Below, in pieces: positions 1-7,881 of a stretch of 18,206 bases of DNA (positions are counted from its first letter, which is position 1; each line of letters starts with the position of its first letter). The translations under genes and the position numbers were made by a program. The notes under the pieces are model-generated. The model saw nothing but the letters and a program-made list of their open reading frames with translations, was not told where the DNA came from and searched no databases. The stretch spans positions 1-18,206 of the forward strand of contig WAML01000188.1 of assembly GCA_015522345.1 (NCBI GenBank), read 5' to 3'. The stretch is from Desulfurococcales archaeon (GTDB taxonomy: Archaea > Thermoproteota > Thermoprotei_A > Sulfolobales > Desulfurococcaceae).

Positions 1-200
1 AAATACCGGTTCACTAAATTGAATATGCTCCTATATTTTAACAGTCATAAATGTATAAGTTTTATCTAGCAACTCTACACTACTTTAATTAATCCATTAT
101 TGCTATTGTTCCAGCTTTTTCTTAATGTAGTTGTACTAGAGTAAATTTTTAGTAGGTTTCTAAATGTATGATCATTCTATTTAGTATTTGGGGTTTTGTT
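1..200. other. AT-rich leader region, no gene seen
   Basis: I see no supportable gene before the first MATE exporter. The stretch is AT-rich. A TAAATTTT run at 142-149 could be the TATA element for the MATE gene. No tRNA, repeat array or partial coding frame entering from the left edge could be supported. Confidence 0.4.
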
Positions 201-1526
201 ATGGTAAAGAAGTTTTTATCTAGTGATCTATCGAGGAAAGTGGTTGGGATTGCCTGGCCCATAGTTTTGAGTGAACTTGGAGATAGCTTGTATTCTATAG
301 TGGATACATACTTTGTTTCACGCTTGGGTACTCTTGCTTTAAATGCTGTTGCAATAGGGTCTTATCTTTCCTGGCTTTTCTTTGTATTAGTTGTAGTATT
401 TAGTACTGGTATACTAGTGTTTGTTTCTCAAAGCTATGGAGCAAGAGAAATTGATAAAGCACGTAAGGCTCTAGGTGCAACAATATTATTTGCTTTTGCA
501 ACTCTATGGCTGGCTGTACTCATTATTAGGTTATATAGTTATGAAATAGTATTGTTAGTAGCTGGCAATAAGAGAATTGCTGATGCAGCACAGAAGTACT
601 TTAGTATACGTATACTTGGTCTCCCATTCCTAGCTGTATCAGTTTCCATGGACTCGAGTCTTAGGGCTATAGGAGCTACTAAATACTCTATGATAGCTGT
701 TCTATCTAGTGCATTATTAAATATGTTTCTAGATCCGATACTGATCTTTGGCATCAATGGTTTTAGTGGATTAGGTGTAGAAGGAGCTGCATTGGCTACA
801 CTAGTATCTATAGTATACATGATACCTGTGGAGACGATATTTTTAGCAAAGACTGGTTTATTTCCGGTAATAGATGGCTTCAAGATAATAACTACAATTA
901 TAAAAATAGGGTTACCTACTTCTTTTGAGAGATTCTTATTCTCTCTAGGCCACACACTTTATCTATCACTAATAGCGCGTTGTGGAGAAATAGCTTTAGC
1001 TGCACACCAAATAGGTGTTAGAATTGAAAGCCTTATTTATATGCCCGGATTCGCATTCTCTGTAGCAGCATCAGCACTAGTTGGACAAAAAATAGGTGCT
1101 GGAGACTATAGAGGAGCTAGAGAAATTGGATTAGAAACAATAAAGATCTCTGTTTTAGTAATGGGTATATTAGGGTTTTCTGTAGCTCTAGCTTCAACCT
1201 ACATAGTCAAGCCTTTTTCGCCTACAAGCGAAGTAGCATACTATGCTTCAATATACCTTATTTTCGCCGGCTTAAGTGAGCCTGGTTTATCGCTTGCAAT
1301 GACTACTTCAGGAGCTATACGAGGCGCTGGCAACACTCTTATTCCAATGATCGCTGGAGTTACTGGTCTATACTTATTTAGAATAGCGCCAGCCATACTG
1401 CTTATGAAAGTATATGGAGTTATAGGTGCGTGGATAGCTATGTTCATAGATGTTTACTTAAGAGGGGCCATGCTATCTATAATATACTCTAAATACTTCT
1501 ATAAAATAGCTAGGAAAATTGTTTAG
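201..1526 (+). CDS. MATE-family multidrug/toxin exporter (first copy)
   Basis: Predicted 12-helix membrane exporter of the MATE superfamily, which expels organic cations or metabolites in exchange for Na+ or H+. The N-terminal segment reads VVGIAWPIVLSELGDSLYSI followed by VDTYFVSRLG, a typical MATE helix-1 and helix-2 arrangement. The second half repeats the pattern, with IKIGLPTSFERFLFSLG and SALVGQKIGAGDYRGAREIG, the latter being the usual GQxxGAG loop. From the ATG at 201 the protein is 441 aa, normal for the family. An in-frame ATG at 168 would add a hydrophobic 11-residue extension. I prefer 201, where a GGGG run lies 7 nt upstream, but leaderless translation from 168 is possible. An EamA exporter follows 34 nt downstream on the same strand, so the two may be co-transcribed. 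The substrate cannot be told from sequence. Confidence 0.9.
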   Translation: MVKKFLSSDLSRKVVGIAWPIVLSELGDSLYSIVDTYFVSRLGTLALNAVAIGSYLSWLFFVLVVVFSTGILVFVSQSYGAREIDKARKALGATILFAFATLWLAVLIIRLYSYEIVLLVAGNKRIADAAQKYFSIRILGLPFLAVSVSMDSSLRAIGATKYSMIAVLSSALLNMFLDPILIFGINGFSGLGVEGAALATLVSIVYMIPVETIFLAKTGLFPVIDGFKIITTIIKIGLPTSFERFLFSLGHTLYLSLIARCGEIALAAHQIGVRIESLIYMPGFAFSVAASALVGQKIGAGDYRGAREIGLETIKISVLVMGILGFSVALASTYIVKPFSPTSEVAYYASIYLIFAGLSEPGLSLAMTTSGAIRGAGNTLIPMIAGVTGLYLFRIAPAILLMKVYGVIGAWIAMFIDVYLRGAMLSIIYSKYFYKIARKIV

Positions 1527-1560
1527 CAATAACTATAGAGTCTAAGGTGTCTCAAGGGCT

Positions 1561-2466
1561 ATGGGTATAGAAAGACATAGTACTTCTAGAGGAATACTTG
1601 TACTAATACTTACGTCTCTACTATGGGGTACTTCCTTTCCCGTAATAAAGATCCTTGTAACACACATAAGTGACTACACTTACACTTGGTTAAGGAGTTT
1701 ATTTGCAATACTAGGACTAGCTCCATATACTGTTTACTATTATATTGTAAAAGCTCGGGCCAGTAAGAGTTATTATCAAGACTTCATACATAGCTTGCAT
1801 GGAGGACTGTTGGCTGGAGTATCATATGCTCTAGGATTATGGCTTCAAGGACTTGGAACAAGATATACTACTGCTAGTAACTCAGCTTTTATAACTGGTC
1901 TAAGCATAGTATTTGTCCATTTATACTCTGCTTTAGTAGTTAAGAAATATCATTGGACTCTAGCATTATCTCTACTACTCTCTATATCTGGGCTATATTT
2001 CCTAACTATACCATCTACGGGATTCAATATAGGTGATCTACTTGTTCTAGTAGGAGCATTTATGTGGGCTCTACAAGTAATAGTAGTCGACAAATATTCT
2101 TCTTCAAATCCATTCATCCTAACATTCTTTGAAATGCTACCCGCATTATTATTCATTATACCAGATATTGTTTACTTAAAACTAGAGATACCCCAGGGAA
2201 TACACTTGTACATGATAGTATATCTAGCACTCATATGTAGTGATACAGCATTTGCTCTACAAGTGTATGGACAGAGATATGTAAGTCCCGCACTAGCTTC
2301 AATAGTATTCCTACTAGAACCCGTATTTGCATCAATATTTGCATATATAATCATTAATGAAGTACTAAATATACAGCAAGTAATAGGAGCAATACTAATA
2401 CTTTCGGCAATGTTTATAGCATCTACGAAAAAGAGTGTTATTGAAAAAAGCTATATTAATAACTAA
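1561..2466 (+). CDS. EamA/DMT-superfamily transporter
   Basis: Integral membrane protein of 301 aa made of two EamA repeats (about residues 11-150 and 158-290), with ten predicted helices in total. The first repeat begins with LLWGTSFPVIKIL, the typical DMT start. The last repeat has LEPVFASIFAYIIINEVL followed by QQVIGAILILSAMF, the classic EamA E-P and G-A signature. Family members export amino acids, metabolites or drugs; the substrate is not determinable here. The ATG at 1561 is preceded by AAGGTG at 1544-1549, an acceptable ribosome site about 11 nt away. It lies 34 nt after the MATE gene on the same strand, which suggests a two-gene export unit. It ends 2 nt before the convergent ridA gene. 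Confidence 0.9.
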   Translation: MGIERHSTSRGILVLILTSLLWGTSFPVIKILVTHISDYTYTWLRSLFAILGLAPYTVYYYIVKARASKSYYQDFIHSLHGGLLAGVSYALGLWLQGLGTRYTTASNSAFITGLSIVFVHLYSALVVKKYHWTLALSLLLSISGLYFLTIPSTGFNIGDLLVLVGAFMWALQVIVVDKYSSSNPFILTFFEMLPALLFIIPDIVYLKLEIPQGIHLYMIVYLALICSDTAFALQVYGQRYVSPALASIVFLLEPVFASIFAYIIINEVLNIQQVIGAILILSAMFIASTKKSVIEKSYINN

Positions 2467-2468
2467 TA

Positions 2469-2849
2469 CTACCCAATATAGGCTATGGCTTCAACTTCTA
2501 GATCGGCGTTTAAAGGAATATTGGCAACTTCTACTACAACTCTAGCAGGTGGTTCTTTCTTAAAATACTCTTTATATACTTCATTGAATTCTTTGAACAA
2601 TTTAATATCCTTTAAATAAACAGTAACTTTAACTATATTATCTAGAGAACCACCAGCTGCTTCGACAATAGCCTTTATATTCTCCAGAACCCGTTTTACA
2701 GCATCTTTGAAACTACCTCTAATAAGCTCATTCGTAGATGGATCAATTGGTATTTGACCTGCAATAAAAAGCCATTTATCTACTAAAATACCCTGGCTAT
2801 ATGGTCCGACAGGCTTAGGTGCTTTATCGGTATAAACTACCTTCTTCAA
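2469..2849 (-). CDS. ridA: RidA-family enamine/imine deaminase
   Basis: Small 126-aa protein of the RidA/YjgF/YER057c family, which hydrolyses reactive enamines and imines released by PLP enzymes and so protects metabolism. The N-terminal motif PVGPYSQG is at residues 13-20. The C-terminal signature includes P101-A-R103 and ends in ADLEVEAIA. R103 and E120 match the conserved substrate-binding and active-site Arg and Glu. Length is exactly typical, so the enzyme looks complete. The start codon is TTG, supported by a GGTGAT ribosome site ending 4 nt upstream. It lies 77 nt downstream of the SDR gene on the same strand. A TATA-like ATTATAATTATAG on the minus strand around 2875-2887 suggests it may also have its own promoter. 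Confidence 0.94.
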   Translation of the reverse strand: MKKVVYTDKAPKPVGPYSQGILVDKWLFIAGQIPIDPSTNELIRGSFKDAVKRVLENIKAIVEAAGGSLDNIVKVTVYLKDIKLFKEFNEVYKEYFKKEPPARVVVEVANIPLNADLEVEAIAYIG

Positions 2850-2853
2850 CTAC

Positions 2854-2859
2854 ATCACC
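2854..2859 (-). promoter_or_regulatory. Ribosome-binding site deciding the TTG start of ridA
   Basis: On the minus strand this reads GGTGAT, fully complementary to the archaeal 16S 3' end, and ends 4 nt before the TTG at 2849. It fixes a non-ATG start, since the overlapping ATG is followed directly by TAG. Confidence 0.75.
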
Positions 2860-2926
2860 ACGGGAAAGAATTTCTATAATTATAATAATTGTTCTAAGCA
2901 ATATATAATTAAGAGCCTAGGCGGCT

Positions 2927-3679
2927 TTATATACTAATTCCTAAGCGTGGCCCTATTTTAGCTAGTATAGCTAGAGCTTTAGGTACATATACTCTTCTCG
3001 AACCCTTCTTCTTAATAGCTTTAATAATTGCATTAACTACTTCACTAGCAGTAGTACATTCGAAAGGCATACACTTTCTTATTCTAGCTCTACGGAAAGA
3101 CTCTCTATCAAAAAAGCCTGTATCAATTATTCTTCCCGGATACACTAGTATTACATCAATATTAGTCTTCTTCAACTCTCTAAGAAGTACTTCTGCAAAA
3201 TAGTTTAGTCCAGCTTTACTAGCTCCATAAACACCCATTTTACTCATATAAGCAAATACGCCACCAGTTAAGACAAATACTATTTTACCCTTATCCTGTT
3301 CAATCATTTGCTTAAGAAACAATTTTGTTAAATAGATCGGTGCAACCATATTAACCATTATCTGGCTATAAATACTATTCCACTCTTGCTCAGCTATACT
3401 ACCGTATTCTGCAAAACCAGCATTATTTATAAGAATATCTACGCCATTCAACGAATTCATTGTCTCTCTAAAAACTTTTTCACTACACATCAATAGAGAT
3501 AAATCACATGAAACTCCTTTGAATCTTTCATACTCGTTCTCTATTTCTAAGAGTTTTTCTTTACTACGAGCAACACCAATAACGTGGGCTCCTGCTCTAA
3601 GAAGTTCTAGAGTAAGCAAATAGCCTATGCCACGGCTGGCACCAGTAATAACTACTCTCTGGCCCTTAGCCCACTCCAT
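2927..3679 (-). CDS. Short-chain dehydrogenase/reductase (SDR)
   Basis: NAD(P)-dependent oxidoreductase of the classical SDR family. The cofactor motif TGASRGIG lies directly after a first beta strand (VVIT). It is followed by the NNAG strand motif, a conserved Ser region (VLTGGVFA) and the catalytic YGASK (Tyr-xxx-Lys) with the usual spacing. The C-terminal YVPKALAILAKIGPRLGI resembles membrane-associating SDRs, but that is only a resemblance. I chose the ATG at 3679 because it gives 250 aa, the standard SDR length, and has a GGTG ribosome site 6 nt upstream. An in-frame ATG at 3760 would add a 27-residue N-terminal extension (277 aa) and cannot be excluded. It is divergent from the aldo/keto reductase, another NAD(P)H enzyme. 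The substrate is unknown. Confidence 0.88.
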   Translation of the reverse strand: MEWAKGQRVVITGASRGIGYLLTLELLRAGAHVIGVARSKEKLLEIENEYERFKGVSCDLSLLMCSEKVFRETMNSLNGVDILINNAGFAEYGSIAEQEWNSIYSQIMVNMVAPIYLTKLFLKQMIEQDKGKIVFVLTGGVFAYMSKMGVYGASKAGLNYFAEVLLRELKKTNIDVILVYPGRIIDTGFFDRESFRRARIRKCMPFECTTASEVVNAIIKAIKKKGSRRVYVPKALAILAKIGPRLGISI

Positions 3680-3860
3680 TAAATACACCAGAGACTCATA
3701 AATCCTTTGTCGTAGAACCATATCATTAATTAGTGCAAGTTCTAAATCTATGTTTAACATCGTTACAAAATAAGTATTTCATCCAAATGGATAAATATCT
3801 AGTCTATCTTAGACAAGATTTATACTCTAGAATATAACTCTCTAAATATGGTTAGTAAGT
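3680..3860. promoter_or_regulatory. Divergent promoter region between SDR and aldo/keto reductase
   Basis: AT-rich region serving two divergent genes. On the plus strand TTTATACT at 3819-3826 is a good archaeal TATA element, placing the transcript start about 25 nt downstream, near 3850, just before the aldo/keto reductase ATG at 3861. On the minus strand TATTTATCC-like sequence near 3790-3800 could serve the SDR gene. The ATG at 3848 is in another frame and soon hits a stop. Confidence 0.45.
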
Positions 3861-4682
3861 ATGTTGTTCCCCATAGACTATAGTGATAAAAAACCTATTG
3901 GAAATACAAGTGAGAGTGTCTCAGCAATAGGCTTGGGTACATGGAATATAAGAGATTATAGGAGAGCAGAGAAAGCCTTCCTATATGCTATAGAACATGG
4001 TATAGACAATATCGATACAGCAGAAATGTATGGTGGAGGGCGAGCCGAAGAATTCGTGGGTAGAATAGCTAGGCTCGTGGGTAGAGAAAGAATATTTATC
4101 ACAACAAAAATGCTTCCACACCACCTAAGATCTAGAGATGATGTGTTAAAAGCGGCTAAAGCTAGTTTAAAAAGGCTAGGCTTAGAAACAGTAGACCTAT
4201 TCTTAATACACTGGCCAAATACTTCAATACCTATAGAAGAACAGGTAAGAAATTTTGAAGCAGTATATCTAGAGGGACTAGCTCGCTACATTGGTGTAAG
4301 TAATTTTAATGTAATTGAGTTAGATAGAGCAATACACGCTACTAGAAAAGCAGAGATAGTAGTGGATCAGGTAAGGTATAGTGTTTTGTATAGAGATGTA
4401 GAAAGAGATCTGTTGCCATACGCTATAAAGAATAATGTAACAATACAAGCCTATACACCAATAGAGTATGGCCGTGTAGCCCATAACCCAATTATAAGAA
4501 GTATTGCCGAGAAATACAGTAAAACACCTATACAAGTAGCTTTAAACTTTCTAGTATCAAGGCCTAGAGTTATACCTATACCTAAGTCTGAGCAGATAGA
4601 GCACATCAAAGAGATCCTAGGCGCTCTCGGCTGGAGGCTTTCCCCTGAAGATATAGAGTACATCGAAGAGGGCATTAAATAA
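3861..4682 (+). CDS. Aldo/keto reductase
   Basis: Cytosolic NADPH-dependent carbonyl reductase of the AKR superfamily (TIM barrel), 273 aa, normal length. All four catalytic residues are visible: D52 and Y57 in NIDTAEMYGGG, K83 in FITTKM, and H117 in FLIHWPN. VSNFN, the typical AKR strand motif, is at 146-150. The C-terminal IPIPKSEQIEHIKE is the phosphate-binding segment that usually favours NADP(H). The ORF is intact. A TATA element at 3819-3826 lies at a suitable distance and no strong ribosome site is seen, so a very short leader is likely. The substrate (aldehyde, ketone or sugar) cannot be inferred. It is divergent from an SDR and followed by an unrecognised small gene on the same strand. 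Confidence 0.93.
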   Translation: MLFPIDYSDKKPIGNTSESVSAIGLGTWNIRDYRRAEKAFLYAIEHGIDNIDTAEMYGGGRAEEFVGRIARLVGRERIFITTKMLPHHLRSRDDVLKAAKASLKRLGLETVDLFLIHWPNTSIPIEEQVRNFEAVYLEGLARYIGVSNFNVIELDRAIHATRKAEIVVDQVRYSVLYRDVERDLLPYAIKNNVTIQAYTPIEYGRVAHNPIIRSIAEKYSKTPIQVALNFLVSRPRVIPIPKSEQIEHIKEILGALGWRLSPEDIEYIEEGIK

Positions 4683-4749
4683 GACACTTAGCGTGTAAAG
4701 GATAATTTATTCATAGAAGTAATATACTACTGTATCTACAGTCTATCAT

Positions 4750-5154
4750 GTGGTGTATAGTGTAGTGAAGATTAGTGTATATTCTTTCACAGATCTTTCC
4801 CGCTCCTATAGTATAGTACAGTTCGAAGAAGACGAGATCGGTAGAGTCCTTGATAAAATAGTTGATATGGATACTAGATTGTTAAAACAATTAGTAGAAC
4901 ATGCTTGGGGAGATAGTGTTAGGGGATTAAGTATAGCTAAAGGAAAACTTTACTATAGAAACCAGGAACTAGACATGGTTTATTTAAGGATTGAATTAGA
5001 AGAGAATAAACAATATATTATGGAGATCTATAGGGAATCAGCTATGATTATATCTAATACTAAAACACTAGAGGCTTTATCCGATATAAAGAAGTTTATG
5101 AAGACTATAGAGCCTAGTATACTTGATAGAAAAACTATGTTTATAGGTTTTTAA
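4750..5154 (+). CDS. Hypothetical protein, unrecognised
   Basis: I do not recognise this 134-aa protein. It starts with GTG (followed at once by a second GTG) and has no strong ribosome site. An AATTTATT sequence at about 4704-4711 may be a TATA element. The protein is highly charged, with no signal peptide, no membrane segment and no cysteines. Predicted shape is mixed: a beta-rich N-terminus (residues 5-25), an acidic helix (26-50) containing LLKQLVEHAWGD, two or three strands (55-105) and a C-terminal helix (LEALSDIKKFMKTIEP). It lies 67 nt after the aldo/keto reductase and ends 1 nt from the stop of the convergent deoC. Codon use matches its neighbours, so it is likely a real gene. Confidence 0.65.
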   Translation: MVYSVVKISVYSFTDLSRSYSIVQFEEDEIGRVLDKIVDMDTRLLKQLVEHAWGDSVRGLSIAKGKLYYRNQELDMVYLRIELEENKQYIMEIYRESAMIISNTKTLEALSDIKKFMKTIEPSILDRKTMFIGF

Positions 5155-5155
5155 C

Positions 5156-5869
5156 CTATAATTTCTCCTTCAGTTCAATGAATTCCTTAATTATTTTATC
5201 GCCAGTGCTTGTCCCTATTCTATCAGCGCCAGCGGCTATCATTGCTAGAGCATCTAATGCGTGTCTTATGCCTCCAGCAGCTTTTACTTTAATCTTACCC
5301 CTGGCTACACGATAGAGTAAGGCTACATCATGTACTGTTGCTCCACCTGCAATAAAGCCTGTACTTGTTTTAACGAAGTCGGCTCCACCCTCAATAACTA
5401 GTTCAGTAGCCTTTACCTTCTCTTCATCTGTTAACAAACCTGTTTCAATTATTACTTTAACTATTTCTACACCATTATTTTTAGCTATAGAAACTACATG
5501 CTTAATATCATCAACTACTCTATAATAGTCACCCGATTTAAAGGCGTTAATGAACATAACCATATCTATTTCTTTAGCTCCTGCTTGAGCAGAAAGCAGT
5601 GTTTCATTGACTTTAGTTCCAGAAATATTATTTCCTAGTGGAAAACCTACTACTGTAGCGAGTCTAATTGTGTTACCAGCGATCTCCTTAGCCTTCACCA
5701 GTAATCCAGAAGGTATAACTAGTGATGCAAACCCATATTCTTTTACATCATCAATATATTTTTCAAGATCCTTATATGTCGCCTGAGGCTTAAGCAATGT
5801 ATGGTCTATCATCGACGCTAATTCACTTACCTTAAGCTTCTCTAGTAACTCACCTATACTATACCTCAA
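5156..5869 (-). CDS. deoC: Deoxyribose-phosphate aldolase
   Basis: Class I aldolase that cleaves 2-deoxyribose-5-phosphate to glyceraldehyde-3-phosphate and acetaldehyde, the last step of deoxynucleoside breakdown. It has 237 aa and is complete. Visible motifs are IDHTLLKP (22-28), VVGFPLGN (73-80), EIDMV with D102, FVKTSTGF with K167 (the Schiff-base lysine), and VKAAGGIRH with K196 (the second catalytic lysine). GTSTG at 219-223 is the phosphate-binding loop. D102 and K167 fall at the same numbers as in the E. coli enzyme. The start is TTG, preceded on the minus strand by GGGGTGGAT 4 nt upstream. It is divergent from the DUF89 phosphatase and convergent with the 134-aa gene. No other nucleoside-catabolism genes lie next to it. 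Confidence 0.96.
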   Translation of the reverse strand: MRYSIGELLEKLKVSELASMIDHTLLKPQATYKDLEKYIDDVKEYGFASLVIPSGLLVKAKEIAGNTIRLATVVGFPLGNNISGTKVNETLLSAQAGAKEIDMVMFINAFKSGDYYRVVDDIKHVVSIAKNNGVEIVKVIIETGLLTDEEKVKATELVIEGGADFVKTSTGFIAGGATVHDVALLYRVARGKIKVKAAGGIRHALDALAMIAAGADRIGTSTGDKIIKEFIELKEKL

Positions 5870-5999
5870 ATTTATCCACCCCAGTTAATGTTTATACATG
5901 TATACAAGATATATTACATACACTGTGGATAATATACTATCACAGGATCCTTGAGAAATAAAGTAGAGCAGCAATAGATAGAGATAGAGGGTAAAGACA
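5870..5999. promoter_or_regulatory. Divergent deoC / DUF89 promoter region with a 12-bp palindrome
   Basis: The minus strand has GTAATATATC (around 5908-5917), a likely TATA box for deoC. The plus strand has GATAATATAC at 5928-5937, a likely TATA box for the DUF89 gene. Between deoC and its TATA box lies a perfect palindrome TATACATGTATA at 5893-5904, near the expected transcript start, where an operator could act. It might equally be an alternative TATA element. GAGGGT at 5987-5992 is the ribosome site for DUF89. Confidence 0.45.
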
Positions 6000-6893
6000 A
6001 TGAAGATAATGCCTAGATGTATCCAATGCATACTTAATGTTAGATTTAGAGAAATATCAAAAGCAATAAACGATCCCTCTCGTTCTATAGTTCTTCAGAA
6101 AGACTTATTGAAGATAGCATATGAGGAGTTCAATAGAGAAAACGAACTAACTATTATAGCTACAAATATATTCGGTAGACTCATAGAATTATCGCCCGAA
6201 ATCATAAAGTACTATAGAGATATCAGGAGGAAATCTATAAATGTTGTTAAATCTTATCTGAAAGTTTACAGAGAAATACTAGAGTATTTTAGTGGATATG
6301 AAAAATTTAGGCTAGCCATAAAATTATCTATAGCAGGAAATCTCTTAGACACTGGTGTAGCAGATCTAGATACTCCCATGTATATTGAATTAGATAAAAT
6401 TATGTCTACACCTATAACCATAGATCATTCACTGGAATTCTATAATATAGTGAAGAAAGGTGGCAGACGTATTATGTGGCTTTTTGATAATGCTGGTGAA
6501 GCTGTAATGGATACTATATTAATAGATCTATTGCGTGGTATGGACAATTATGTTATTGGAGTAGCAAAAGAAGAGCCTGGATTTCAAAACGATTTAACTA
6601 TTAATGATGCATTAGAAACAAACATAAGTAGCCACTTAGATAAAATAGTTTCTACAGGATATAATGGATCTAGTATACATTTACATAGGGTTTCCAAAGA
6701 ATTTCTTGAGGAACTTAAACAAGTAGATCTAGTGGTAGCTAAGGGTATGGCGCACTATGAGTATTTAAGTAATATTGATATTGGCAAAGACATTGTATTT
6801 ATGCTCATTCCTAAGTGCGATATAGTTGCTTCTTCACTAGGGACTAAACGAGGTACATATGTTGTATTAGTCAAAAAATCTTCAAGTACTTAG
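6000..6893 (+). CDS. DUF89/ARMT1-like metal-dependent phosphatase
   Basis: 297-aa protein of the DUF89 (ARMT1-like) family, metal-dependent phosphatases thought to clear damaged or excess phospho-metabolites such as sugar phosphates. It starts with the archaeal-type MPRCIQC motif (C7 and C10, a CxxC pair). Next come a helical N-terminal half, the metal-binding LFDNAGE at 162-167 (D163, N164), a substrate segment with N197-D198 (NDLTINDALE), VAKGMAHYEYLS (K248, G249) and IPKCDIVASSLG (K272). These are the family's key blocks in order, so the enzyme looks complete. The ATG at 6000 has GAGGGT 7 nt upstream. It is divergent from deoC, which makes a sugar-phosphate clean-up role plausible, but that is inference. 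Confidence 0.85.
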   Translation: MKIMPRCIQCILNVRFREISKAINDPSRSIVLQKDLLKIAYEEFNRENELTIIATNIFGRLIELSPEIIKYYRDIRRKSINVVKSYLKVYREILEYFSGYEKFRLAIKLSIAGNLLDTGVADLDTPMYIELDKIMSTPITIDHSLEFYNIVKKGGRRIMWLFDNAGEAVMDTILIDLLRGMDNYVIGVAKEEPGFQNDLTINDALETNISSHLDKIVSTGYNGSSIHLHRVSKEFLEELKQVDLVVAKGMAHYEYLSNIDIGKDIVFMLIPKCDIVASSLGTKRGTYVVLVKKSSST

Positions 6894-6903
6894 TTATCCA
6901 GCT

Positions 6904-7773
6904 CTAATCAAGTTCTTTAATTAGCTTGTATTCCGTACTATTTATTCTAAAGCCGTGCTCAAGCATTCTCTTAATTAAAGCTGATTTTGTAGAATCTATT
7001 TGTATACTTATTTCTTCTATATCTTTCTTTATACATTCATTCTTTAATGCAGAAAGTAGTGTAGAAAGAGAACTAGTTGGTTTATGATACGAGACTGCGA
7101 GATAATCTATAGTCATTTTCTTCTCTGGATAAAACTCGGCTATTCCCCTAAGTTTATTATTTTTATATACTAAGAGTACATACTCGTTATCATATAGTTT
7201 CCTATAAATCCTGGCATCTACTGGTTCAGTTAGATTACTCCACCATGTAGTTGTTAATACTTTCTTGCTAATCCTATAATCATTTGTACAAGCCTTTTTA
7301 ACTACTACATCATACTGGTTTAGTTCTCTATCAATATTCTTTATATCACTTATATTCGCGGTTAATGAGAGAACTACTCCTTTAACCACATAGCCTTGTT
7401 TTATATAGAATCCTAGTGCATTATAATTATCTTTTTTAACACTCAATGATATAGTTTCTACACCTTCTTCTAAGAGGATTTTCTCGAGACTATCTAAAAG
7501 CCTTCTACCTATACCTAAGCCGCGGAAGTCTTTATCTACTGCTAGAGAATCTATGTATGCTCTATCTCTATACTTATAAGCTATTATAAAACCTACTATT
7601 TCCCCATTATACTCTGCTACAAGTACTTTTCTTCTACGAGACCTTATCTTTAATAAACCAGCAAACCATTCATAGTCTTCTTCATCAAGACCTCCTAGAC
7701 TATCTAAGTGTATGCGAAATATACTTTTTGCATCCCTATATCTAGCTCTACGTATAACAACAGGCTTATTCAT
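6904..7773 (-). CDS. Tandem GNAT-fold acetyltransferase (N-terminal domain active, C-terminal degenerate)
   Basis: 289-aa protein. Residues 1-140 form a complete GNAT domain: RRARYRDAKSIFRIHLDS, VAEYNGEIVGFIIAYKY, YIDSLAVDKDFRGLGIGRRL with the acetyl-CoA pyrophosphate loop R-G-L-G-I-G, then NYNALGFYIKQGY, the typical last helix. Residues about 152-289 look like a second GNAT fold, with LLVYKNNKLRGIAEF, MTIDYLAVSYH and ALIKRMLEHGFRI in the expected places. Its acetyl-CoA loop reads HKPTSS and lacks the R/Q-x-x-G-x-G/A pattern, so it probably does not bind the cofactor. The acceptor is unknown; small molecules, antibiotics and protein N-termini are all possible. An AGAGGT sequence lies about 12 nt before the ATG. 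It lies 108 nt downstream of the second MATE gene on the same strand and converges with DUF89. Confidence 0.82.
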   Translation of the reverse strand: MNKPVVIRRARYRDAKSIFRIHLDSLGGLDEEDYEWFAGLLKIRSRRRKVLVAEYNGEIVGFIIAYKYRDRAYIDSLAVDKDFRGLGIGRRLLDSLEKILLEEGVETISLSVKKDNYNALGFYIKQGYVVKGVVLSLTANISDIKNIDRELNQYDVVVKKACTNDYRISKKVLTTTWWSNLTEPVDARIYRKLYDNEYVLLVYKNNKLRGIAEFYPEKKMTIDYLAVSYHKPTSSLSTLLSALKNECIKKDIEEISIQIDSTKSALIKRMLEHGFRINSTEYKLIKELD

Positions 7774-7881
7774 AGGTTATAGACTACCTCTTAACATGAG
7801 ACAAGTAATAGATCATAGTATTAGCTCCACTAATTGTTTAGACAGAGTAAGGAGTTAATAAATCTAGGGTATACATTATAT

